Source: an uncultured Clostridia bacterium
GTDB lineage: Bacteria > Bacillota > Clostridia > TANB77 > CAG-508
NCBI GenBank assembly: GCA_944392065.1
Contig: CALXVO010000007.1
Location: forward strand, 1-22,287
Reading direction: 5' to 3'
Length of the DNA stretch: 22,287 nt
The notes under the pieces were generated by a model. It saw nothing but the letters and a program-made list of their open reading frames with translations. It was not told the DNA's origin and ran no database searches. This document shows, one piece after another, positions 1 to 6,300 of the stretch. How positions within the stretch are numbered: position 1 is the first letter of the stretch; each line of letters starts with the position of its first letter. The position numbers and the translations under genes were made by a program.

Positions 1-412
1 AACCGCTTCCTGTAATACTACATCCATTTTTCTTGGCTAGATTATCAATTTCATTTGCAACGGTTGGATTTGAGTTAAATGGGAAGAACGCTTCCTCACA
101 AGTAGATATTGCATTAATTCCTAATTTTGCGCAAAGCATAAACGCATCTTTTATATCATTTAGCAAACTCATCGTAGTTACAATTACGATATCTGGTTTT
201 AATTCTTGCAATAGCTTTTCTGCATCTTTTGCATCTGTAACCGTTACTCCTCTTTTTTCTCCTCCCATGATGTCTCCAATATCTTTGCCTATCACATTTG
301 GATTTACATCAATAGCACCTATTATTTCTCCACCTTTTTCAAAAACATAACGCATGGTATAAACTGACATTTTTCCCGTACCATACTGTACAACTCTCAC
401 TTTTCTATCCAT
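1..412 (-). CDS. 2,4-diaminopentanoate dehydrogenase-like oxidoreductase, 3' end outside window
   Basis: The first 137 codons of a minus-strand gene that runs off the left edge. The product starts MDRKVRVVQYGTGKMSVYTM, a Rossmann start with a GTGKM-type nucleotide loop, followed by GEIIGAIDVNPNVIGKDIG and an IVIVTT strand. This matches the dihydrodipicolinate-reductase-like N domain of 2,4-diaminopentanoate dehydrogenase, the NAD(P)-dependent enzyme of anaerobic ornithine breakdown in clostridia. About 350 residues are usual, so roughly 60 percent is missing. The ATG at 412 is preceded by an AAGGAG ribosome binding site at about 423-428. A TATAAT box lies further upstream, without a convincing -35. 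The first visible half fits this family well, but the C-terminal domain, which separates it from other homoserine or diaminopimelate-type dehydrogenases, cannot be seen. No other ornithine-pathway gene is in the window. Confidence 0.75.
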   Translation of the reverse strand, partial: MDRKVRVVQYGTGKMSVYTMRYVFEKGGEIIGAIDVNPNVIGKDIGDIMGGEKRGVTVTDAKDAEKLLQELKPDIVIVTTMSLLNDIKDAFMLCAKLGINAISTCEEAFFPFNSNPTVANEIDNLAKKNGCSITGSG

Positions 413-515
413 AAATAGCACACTCCTTTTTACTTTAATTTTATAGATAGATTATATCACTAATTTTGAAAAATTATACAATTTTTTCTAAAAAGCAATT
501 AAACTTTTTCAAGAG

Positions 516-580
516 GTTACAATTCACAGTTTATTCTAAAATATACATTGCTCCGACCAAAGGTACATGTGGATTGTAAC
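516..580. repeat. 65-bp imperfect inverted repeat downstream of dtd
   Basis: Arms at 516-528 (GTTACAATTCACA) and 568-580 (TGTGGATTGTAAC) pair with one mismatch around a 39-base centre. It lies between dtd and the dehydrogenase gene. There is no run of T after either arm, so it is a poor intrinsic terminator, and the flanking eight bases do not match, so there is no target duplication. The length and GTTAC ends resemble the MITE at 20330-20394 only loosely. Confidence 0.45.
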
Positions 581-588
581 TTAAATTT

Positions 589-1026
589 TTATTTTTCTAA
601 TAATATTGTAACAGGTCCATCATTTAAAAGACTCACTTTCATATCTGCTCCAAAGATTCCTTTTTCTACTTCTATTCCATTTTCTTTGCATCTCTCACAA
701 AAATATTCATACAATTCATTTGCAAAATCCGGTTTTGCAGCATTGATAAAAGATGGTCTATTTCCTGCTGAACAATCTGCATAAAGTGTAAATTGTGACA
801 CAATCAGTAATTTTCCTCCTACATCCTTTAAGCTTAAATTCATTTTTCCATTTTCATCTTCAAACACACGCAAATTGCAAAGTTTCTTTACTAAATAGTC
901 TGCAATTTCTTTTGTATCTGTATGGGTTACCCCAAGTAGCACTAAAAATCCTTTTTCTATTTTTCCTACTGTTTTTCCCTTTACATCTACTTTTGCATTC
1001 TTTACTCTTTGCACTACTAATTTCAT
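589..1026 (-). CDS. dtd: D-aminoacyl-tRNA deacylase
   Basis: A complete 145-residue protein, the usual length for DTD. The enzyme removes D-amino acids (and glycine mischarged on tRNA-Ala) from tRNA, in the cytoplasm. The two family signatures are both present: SQFTLYAD at 77-84, containing the catalytic-site SQFT, and NDGPVT at 135-140, the Gly-cisPro motif that excludes L-amino acids. The start MKLVVQRVKNAKV is canonical and is preceded by a very strong GGAGGGAGGAGG ribosome binding site. It lies directly downstream of toxN on the same strand (84-base gap) with no clear terminator between them, so some read-through from the toxin locus is possible. Elsewhere dtd often follows relA; that context is absent here. 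Confidence 0.96.
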   Translation of the reverse strand: MKLVVQRVKNAKVDVKGKTVGKIEKGFLVLLGVTHTDTKEIADYLVKKLCNLRVFEDENGKMNLSLKDVGGKLLIVSQFTLYADCSAGNRPSFINAAKPDFANELYEYFCERCKENGIEVEKGIFGADMKVSLLNDGPVTILLEK

Positions 1027-1110
1027 ACTTGCCTCCTCCCTCCAATACCTTTACACATAAAAATTTTTATTATTTATCTTAGCATAGGAATATAAATTAA
1101 TGCAATCTTT

Positions 1111-1602
1111 TTATTTAAAATTATCTATATATTCTAAACATTTTTCTTCTAATAATGGGAAATCACAACATCTATCTAAAATATTAGATTGTAAATATCC
1201 TTTTCTGTATTTTTTCTGAAAATTAGCTGTCTTTCTATATAATCTTTCTTTATTGGCATTTAAATATGTTAATTGGTTTTCCAATAATGCTTTATATCTT
1301 TTATCCTTTACAATTTTTATAGCTTCTGTTAATACATTAATCGGACATGGAATCATATTATTAAGATTTATTATTCCTAATTTGCCATTATCTATTTTAA
1401 AAATATCAACCATATTTTCTTTCATAATTAAATGCTTAGCTTTTGGAGAACTAAGAGGTGCAAAATATCTATGATTATTATAGATAAAAACTACTCCCAC
1501 ATATGGTCTATTTGGTACTTTGTTGTATGCAACTTTACTATCGAATTTTCTTAAATATTCTATATACTCATCACTAATAAAATAAATTTTTAATCTTGTC
1601 AT
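1111..1602 (-). CDS. toxN: Type III toxin-antitoxin system endoribonuclease toxin, ToxN/AbiQ family
   Basis: A 163-residue protein with the ToxN/AbiQ fold signatures in order: KIYFISDEYIEYLRKFDSKV at the N terminus, NRPYVGVVF at 31-39, FAPLSSPKAKH at 47-57, KLGIINLNNMIP at 74-85, and CDFPLLEEK at 146-154. In characterised ToxN the Thr/Ser-Ser-Pro-Lys loop forms the RNase active site; here it is S51-S52-P53-K54. Toxins of this family cut mRNA at A-rich sites, and free toxin stops growth or aborts phage infection. The ATG has an AAAGGA site 9 bases upstream. Immediately upstream on the same strand lie a leaky hairpin and a 35-nt tandem repeat array, the exact order promoter, toxI repeats, terminator, toxN expected for type III systems. 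Family and architecture are clear; activity is inferred. Confidence 0.95.
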   Translation of the reverse strand: MTRLKIYFISDEYIEYLRKFDSKVAYNKVPNRPYVGVVFIYNNHRYFAPLSSPKAKHLIMKENMVDIFKIDNGKLGIINLNNMIPCPINVLTEAIKIVKDKRYKALLENQLTYLNANKERLYRKTANFQKKYRKGYLQSNILDRCCDFPLLEEKCLEYIDNFK

Positions 1603-1635
1603 TTTCTATATCCTTTCTTTTAAATATACAAAATA

Positions 1636-1658
1636 GGAGGCAACTTTATATTGCCCCC
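1636..1658 (-). terminator. Leaky terminator between toxI and toxN
   Basis: Read on the minus strand, GGGGGCAA (1658-1651) pairs with TTGCCTCC (1643-1636) over 8 bp with one G-U pair and a 7-base loop, then ATTTTGT. The weak T run fits the partial terminator that sets the antitoxin RNA to toxin mRNA ratio in ToxIN loci. Confidence 0.8.
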
Positions 1659-1660
1659 TA

Positions 1661-1773
1661 ACTTTTTTAATTCCCACTCTGGCTTGGGTACTCCGACTTT
1701 TTTAATTCCCACTCTGGCTTGGGTACTCCGACTTTTTTAATTCCCACTCTGGCTTGGGTACTCCAACTTTTTT
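1661..1773 (-). ncRNA. toxI: ToxI antitoxin RNA: 3.2 tandem 35-nt repeats
   Basis: Three 35-base units at 1661-1695, 1696-1730 and 1731-1765, identical except for the last base of the third, plus 8 bases of a fourth. In the transcribed (minus) sense each unit carries GGAGTACCCAAGCC, AGAGTGGG and then AATTAAAAAAGT. CCCA and TGGG within a unit can pair. The A-rich tract is single-stranded and is where ToxN-type enzymes cut between units. Unit length and copy number are close to lactococcal AbiQ (about 35 nt, 2.8 units) and Pectobacterium ToxI (36 nt, 5.5 units). Each unit is expected to form a pseudoknot that binds and inhibits one ToxN in a closed RNA-protein assembly; the pseudoknot itself is inferred. 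Confidence 0.93.
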
Positions 1774-1804
1774 GATAAATTGCTTTATCCTTAATAGTAT
1801 ATTC

Positions 1805-1833
1805 ATTATATAATCTTTTATTACTTATGTCAA
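1805..1833 (-). promoter_or_regulatory. Consensus sigma-A promoter of toxI-toxN
   Basis: On the minus strand TTGACA (1833-1828), a 17-base spacer and TATAAT (1810-1805): a perfect match to consensus in both boxes. Expected transcription start is about 1798, some 25 bases before the repeat array. Such a strong promoter suits an antitoxin RNA that must be in excess of the toxin. Confidence 0.9.
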
Positions 1834-1851
1834 CAATTTTACTAAATTTTT

Positions 1852-2733
1852 TTAGCTTTTTATTTTTCTTCTTACATATTCATAAATCATAATTCCGGCT
1901 GCTACGGAAGCATTTAAGCTTTCTGTTTTTCCTAGCATTGGTATTTTTACTTTTTCATTTGCTATATTTTGTATTTCTTCTGACACGCCATTTGCTTCAT
2001 TTCCTATTACAATTACTTTTTTGTTATAATCTACATCATAAACACTATTTTCTGTATCAAGTGATGTAACCATAACTTTAAATCCATTTTTTTGCGCTTT
2101 TACTAATTCTTGTTTTAAATCTTCTACTTCTAGGATATTTATTCGAAAGATTCCTCCCATGGTAGAGCGAACTACTTTTGGGCTATAGGGATCTGCACAA
2201 TTTTTAGAAAGTATAATTTGTTTTAAATTCGCACTATCTACAGTTCTTAGTATGGTTCCTAAATTTCCTGGGTCTTGTATATCATCTAAAGCAATAATAA
2301 TATCTTGTGAATAGTCTACCATATCAATATTTTTATTGTCACCCATAACAAATTCTTTTGTATTACCTTTCAAGTCTTTCTGTAATAAATTTTCTTCTTT
2401 GCTATCTGAAAAAGTATTACTTTCTTTCTTTTCTACAACTGCAATAATTCCTTGTGGCGTTTTTACGTCTGTTATTAGATTAATAATATTTCTTGTTACA
2501 TATACCACATTATATTTTGCAATATCATATAATGTATCTTTGTCGAGTTCTACATTGTCTGTATAATCTTCGCACATAATAATTTGTTTTATCTTAGCTT
2601 TTTCTGCAATAGCTTCTTTCACAAGCTTTATTCCTTCTATGATATAGCTATTGCTTAAGTCCCTATATTTTTTCTCTTTTAATTTTTTTACATTCTTAAT
2701 AACTTCGTTATCTTTACTAGAAATTACTTGCAT
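1852..2733 (-). CDS. TrmH/SpoU-family RNA 2'-O-ribose methyltransferase
   Basis: A 293-residue SPOUT-class methyltransferase that uses SAM to methylate a ribose in rRNA or tRNA. The N-terminal substrate-binding domain (about 1-100, with NSYIIEGIKLVKEA) is of the SpoU-substrate-binding type. The catalytic knot has all three motifs: DPGNLGTILRT at 154-164, IGNEANGVS at 243-251 and IPMLGKTESLNASVAAG at 264-280, with the catalytic Arg and conserved Asn. Residues 102-143 form a charged, low-complexity insertion between the domains that most relatives lack. AAGGAGGAG lies just before the ATG. The gene is usually near pheS or rRNA-processing genes; here it is flanked by toxI and a MITE. The target nucleotide cannot be told from sequence. 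Confidence 0.92.
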   Translation of the reverse strand: MQVISSKDNEVIKNVKKLKEKKYRDLSNSYIIEGIKLVKEAIAEKAKIKQIIMCEDYTDNVELDKDTLYDIAKYNVVYVTRNIINLITDVKTPQGIIAVVEKKESNTFSDSKEENLLQKDLKGNTKEFVMGDNKNIDMVDYSQDIIIALDDIQDPGNLGTILRTVDSANLKQIILSKNCADPYSPKVVRSTMGGIFRINILEVEDLKQELVKAQKNGFKVMVTSLDTENSVYDVDYNKKVIVIGNEANGVSEEIQNIANEKVKIPMLGKTESLNASVAAGIMIYEYVRRKIKS

Positions 2734-2755
2734 TGCTCCTCCTTTATTTTCCTTA

Positions 2756-2763
2756 GGTAATAC
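2756..2763. repeat. Left 8-bp target duplication of MITE copy 1
   Basis: GGTAATAC directly abuts the left terminal repeat and recurs at 2924-2931 directly abutting the right one. Confidence 0.85.
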
Positions 2764-2923
2764 GTTACTAGATAATGGTTATGCAAAATATTAAGTCCGC
2801 GCAGGGATGTACTAATTAAAAAACTTCGCTTCGTCCCGACGGAGCTCCCTGCTCCGCTCATTTTTTTAATTAGTACATCCCGTTTGCAGGACAAGCTTTT
2901 TTCGAAAACCATTATCTAGTAAC
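2764..2923. mobile_element. MITE copy 1, 160 bp, with nested palindrome
   Basis: A non-coding element bounded by a perfect 17-bp terminal inverted repeat (GTTACTAGATAATGGTT at 2764-2780 and its complement at 2907-2923) and flanked by 8-bp direct repeats. Inside it is a second perfect 20-bp inverted repeat (2804-2823 with 2862-2881) around a GC-richer core, so the whole element can fold into a long cruciform or RNA hairpin. The same outer terminus occurs at 20330-20394 with a different target duplication, which shows that it moved. No transposase with matching ends is in the window, so it must be mobilised in trans. It sits 31 bases upstream of the methyltransferase start codon. A 62-codon reading frame crossing it looks like a shadow. 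Confidence 0.88.
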
Positions 2924-2931
2924 GGTAATAC
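2924..2931. repeat. Right 8-bp target duplication of MITE copy 1
   Basis: GGTAATAC, identical to 2756-2763. Confidence 0.85.
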
Positions 2932-2952
2932 TTAAATTTTATTTAAAATTTC

Positions 2953-2980
2953 TTTACTTTTTTATATTTTATGTTATAAT
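2953..2980 (+). promoter_or_regulatory. Promoter of the convergent (antitoxin-like) RNA
   Basis: TTTACT (2953-2958), 16-base spacer, TATAAT (2975-2980) with an extended -10 TGT just before it. It points into the 3' end of the small hydrophobic gene. Expected start is near 2987. Confidence 0.7.
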
Positions 2981-2986
2981 ATATTT

Positions 2987-3080
2987 ATCAAGATGAGATA
3001 CCACATTGAAATTGTGGTTGGTATCTAAGGTTTAAAAAATCACACCTCAGTCGCCATTATTTAGAGGTGTGATTTAAATT
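2987..3080 (+). ncRNA. Candidate antisense RNA, type I antitoxin-like
   Basis: Start inferred from the promoter at 2953-2980, end from the hairpin at 3037-3075. The RNA would be about 90 nt. It holds a stem-loop in which AGATACCACA pairs with TGTGGT and TGGTATCT alternatives (about 2997-3027), then the terminator shared with the opposing mRNA, so it is fully complementary to the 3' end of that mRNA. Its start AGATGAGATA and its TGTGGTTGGTATC segment also appear in the leader of the toxin mRNA, and ACCACATT (3000-3007) is complementary to the mRNA leader at 3225-3232. This resembles the par/Fst and TxpA/RatA arrangements in layout, not in sequence. No transcript evidence is available. Confidence 0.65.
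3037..3075. terminator. Shared bidirectional terminator of the type I-like locus
   Basis: AAATCACACCTC (3037-3048) pairs perfectly with GAGGTGTGATTT (3064-3075), a 12-bp stem with a 15-base loop. The minus-strand side is followed by six T (strong, ends the toxin mRNA). The plus side has only an interrupted T run. Confidence 0.85.
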
Positions 3081-3186
3081 ATTTAGCCATTAAAATTATT
3101 ACAATAATTAAGGCAATAACTGTAATTAATAAAAATACTGTTGAAAGAATAAATATATGTAAAAAAGCAAATAATATTTCTATCAT
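3079..3186 (-). CDS. Small hydrophobic peptide, candidate type I toxin (35 aa)
   Basis: A 35-codon frame: MIEILFAFLHIFILSTVFLL at the N terminus, continuing with an isoleucine- and valine-rich helix and ending LMAK. It is essentially one long membrane span with a single acidic residue near the start and a lysine at the end, as in type I membrane toxins (Fst, TxpA, BsrG, Ibs), though it lacks the conserved residues of any of these families that I know. The ribosome site AGGAGGTGAT is a full anti-16S complement 9 bases from the ATG, yet it can be masked by an upstream ATCACC. The gene has its own promoter and terminator and is opposed by a convergent RNA. The toxin role is inferred from architecture; a small membrane regulator remains possible. 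Confidence 0.7.
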   Translation of the reverse strand: MIEILFAFLHIFILSTVFLLITVIALIIVIILMAK

Positions 3187-3193
3187 TACGCAT

Positions 3194-3222
3194 CACCTCC
3201 TCTTCATTAGATTTGGTGATAC
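3194..3222 (-). promoter_or_regulatory. SD-sequestering hairpin in the leader of the small toxin mRNA
   Basis: In the minus-strand transcript GUAUCACC pairs with GGUGAUGC (8 bp, one G-U), which contains the 3' half of the AGGAGGUGAU ribosome site. The loop is about 17 nt. Masking of the SD by the 5' leader is a regular feature of type I toxin mRNAs. Confidence 0.65.
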
Positions 3223-3260
3223 TAACCACATTCCTCTATACTATCTCATCTATGCACAAT

Positions 3261-3289
3261 AGTATAAATGAATTTTAATTCAAAATCAA
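3261..3289 (-). promoter_or_regulatory. Promoter of the small hydrophobic toxin gene
   Basis: On the minus strand TTGATT (3289-3284), 17-base spacer, TATACT (3266-3261). The start would be about 3254, giving a leader of about 68 nt that begins close to AGATGAGATA. Confidence 0.75.
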
Positions 3290-3331
3290 TTGTTTCTACA
3301 AACTTTTGTTTTAAAAATTTTCGACATTTTT

Positions 3332-3351
3332 CGACAACTTTGTCGTTTTTT
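3332..3351 (+). terminator. Small hairpin with T6 run beside the mfd 3' end
   Basis: CGACAA (3332-3337) and TTGTCG (3340-3345) form a short stem followed on the plus strand by six T. The orientation is against mfd, so it would stop plus-strand transcription entering mfd antisense, for example read-through from the small RNA. The stem is short, so this is tentative. Confidence 0.35.
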
Positions 3352-3360
3352 GGCCTGTTC

Positions 3361-6300
3361 CTAAAGTGACAAGAATTCTTTTATTCTTTCTATTAATTCT
3401 TCGTCATTTAAGTTTCCAACTTTTAATGTAACATATGGTTCTATTCCTGCTGAGAATTTTATATCATAGCCGTATTTTTTTATTAGTATGTCCACCATTT
3501 CTGGTTTATATTTATTCTTATCATAATAGAATACCACATTTTTGGTATCGTTAAACACATTTTTCTTTTCTGCTACTTTAATTACGCCAGCAGTTCTGCA
3601 TAATTCTTTAATACGTGCAATTTCAATTAGATTTTCCAATTCTTTTGGCATTACACCATATCTATCGATAATTTCGTCAATTACATTTTGTATATCTTCT
3701 TCTGTTCTACATAGAGCAATGTTTTGATATACTTCAATTTTCTGACTACTATTATCAATATAGCTATCTGGTATGTAACTTGATACATTAATATCTATTT
3801 GAATTTCTTGCTCTTCTTCTATTTCAATTCCTTGCATTTCTTTTACAACTTGATCTAGTAAGTTGCAATAAGTATCATAGCCTACTTGCTCCATGTGGCC
3901 ATGTTGAATTTCACCAAGTAAGCTTCCTGCTCCTCTTATTTCTAAATCTCTCATTGCAATTTTAAATCCTGAACCAAATTCTGTAAATTCACGTATTGCT
4001 TTTAATCTTTTATCTGCTACTTCGGATAATAGCTTATCTCGTTTATAAGTAATATAGGCATATGCCTGTCTATCGCTTCTTCCCACTCTACCACGTATTT
4101 GGTACAATTGAGCAAGTCCAAGCCTATCTGCATTTTCTACAATAATGGTATTGGCATTTGGTATGTCAATTCCAGATTCTAGAATAGTAGTGCAAACTAA
4201 AACATTGATTTCTCCTGTAATGAATCTTTCCATGATGTCTTCTATTTCTCTACCCGTCATTTTTCCATGTGCAAATTCTACTTTTGCTTCTGGTACTAAT
4301 TCTGCAATATCCATTGCCTTTTTTTCTATGTTTTCCACATTATTGTATAAATAGAATACCTGACCATTTCTTTCTAATTCTTTGGTAATTGCCTCTTTTA
4401 TTACTTCTGCATCATATTCTAATACATACGTTTGAACTGGTCTTCTGTTTTGAGGTGGTTCATAAATTACCGACATGTCACGTACTCCTAATATTGACAT
4501 ATGAAGTGTTCTTGGAATAGGCGTTGCCGTCATGGTAAGTACATCTACACTGGTTTTTAATTTCTTTATTTTTTCTTTATCTTTTACGCCAAAACGATGC
4601 TCCTCATCAATAATCAGTAATCCTAAGTCTCTAAACTCTACATCTTGGCTAAGTAATCGATGAGTTCCAATAACTACATCCATTTCTCCCAGTTTAAGTT
4701 TTTTTACTACTTCTTCTTGCTCCTTTTTTGTTCGAAAACGATTTAATAATTCTACCGTAATTGCAAAGTTTTCCATTCTCTTTTTAAAGCTTTCATATTG
4801 TTGATTAGCAAGTACCGTTGTTGGCACTAAATACGCAACCTGCTTATGATCCATTACTGCCTTAAAAGCTGCCCTTATTGCCACTTCTGTTTTTCCATAA
4901 CCAACATCTCCGCAAAGAAGTCTATCCATTGGTCTAGGAGTCTCCATGTCCTTCTTTACTTCTTCAATACATCTTAGTTGGTCCTCTGTTTCTTGGTAAG
5001 GGAATTCATCTTCAAATTGTTTTTGCCAGTCGGAATCTTTTGAAAAGGCAAAGCCTTTTATTTTCTGTCTTTTTGCATATAGTTCTATTAAATCTTTTGC
5101 AACTTCCCTTAAATTCTTTTTTACTCGTGTTTTGGTATTACTCCACTCTTTACTACCAAGTCTATTTAATCTTGGTGCAGTATCTCCACCACCAATATAT
5201 TTTCTAACATTATCCAAACTGCTTGTTGGTACATAAAGCATATCATCATTTTTATATTTTATTTTAATATAGTCTTTTGTAACACCATCCGCTTCTATGG
5301 TACTCACCCCAATAAATTGTCCAATTCCCTGCGAGCGGTGTACCACATAATCACCTTGTTTTAAATCTGCAAAAACAACTTTTTCTCCCTGCTTAAAGGT
5401 GCTACTTGTCCTTCTCTTTTTAACCTTTCCTCCCTCGAAAGCCTCTGCCATACTAATAACTACTAAATCTAAATCATAGCACTCAAATCCAGAAGAAAGA
5501 CCACCAATTTCAATTTGGGGACAGGCCTTTTTGTCCACTTTTTTCCAATTTCGGGACACACGTTCATCCGTAATGGTATCTTCCTCTGCAATTATTTCAT
5601 TTTCCTGTAATAGTTGCTTTACTTTGTCTACATTTTCTTTATTTCCTGCCAGAATTACTACTTGTTTATTTTCAGAAAGCCATTTTTTGATATCCTTAAT
5701 TAATAGTTCTGTTTCTGCTTTATGAAAGTTGATTTGCCTGTATGTAAAAGCAAAATTATTCGCAGCAGTATTGTTATTTTCCTCCAAATACACTACTTGT
5801 TTGCTTTCATAAAGTAAATTCCAATCTGCTTTGTTAAATTCACTTATATTTCTTATCGCTTCTGGAACGAACCTTTCCTTGTCCATTAAGGATTTTATTA
5901 AATTATTATTTTCTATTATGATATTGTCTATTCTTTGATTTATTTTGGCATTTTCATCCACAGCTATTAAGCAACTAGATGGCAAATACTCTAAGAAATT
6001 ACTCTTTTTAGAATAAAATTCATTAAAGTATTTATCTATTTTGCTAATATATTCCCCATTTTGTATTGCTTCTATATCTGCTTCTACACTTTGGATAGTC
6101 TTATTTGTAGTTTTAGATTCCGATGCTAAAATTTTATTTCTATTACTTTCTGGTAAATACTTTTCTCTTATTTTCTTAGTAATGCTTTCTATGATGGTAG
6201 AATATTCTGGTAATATATCCTCTTCTATTTCATATTCTAACAGATATTCATGTGCTGGAAAGATCTTTACACTATTTGTCATTTCTGTTGTTCTTTGTGA

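Noticed and set aside
33..350. Open frame on the plus strand at the left edge
   Set aside because: It is the complement of the diaminopentanoate dehydrogenase gene, which has the ribosome site and family motifs.
516..580. Third MITE copy
   Set aside because: Only the GTTAC ends agree; the rest of the terminus differs and there is no target duplication.
1661..1773. CRISPR array
   Set aside because: The 35-nt units follow each other without unique spacers, and a toxN gene follows, so this is a type III antitoxin array.
2724..2912. 62-residue frame over MITE copy 1
   Set aside because: It lies almost entirely in the inverted-repeat element and has no family match; a shadow of the palindrome.
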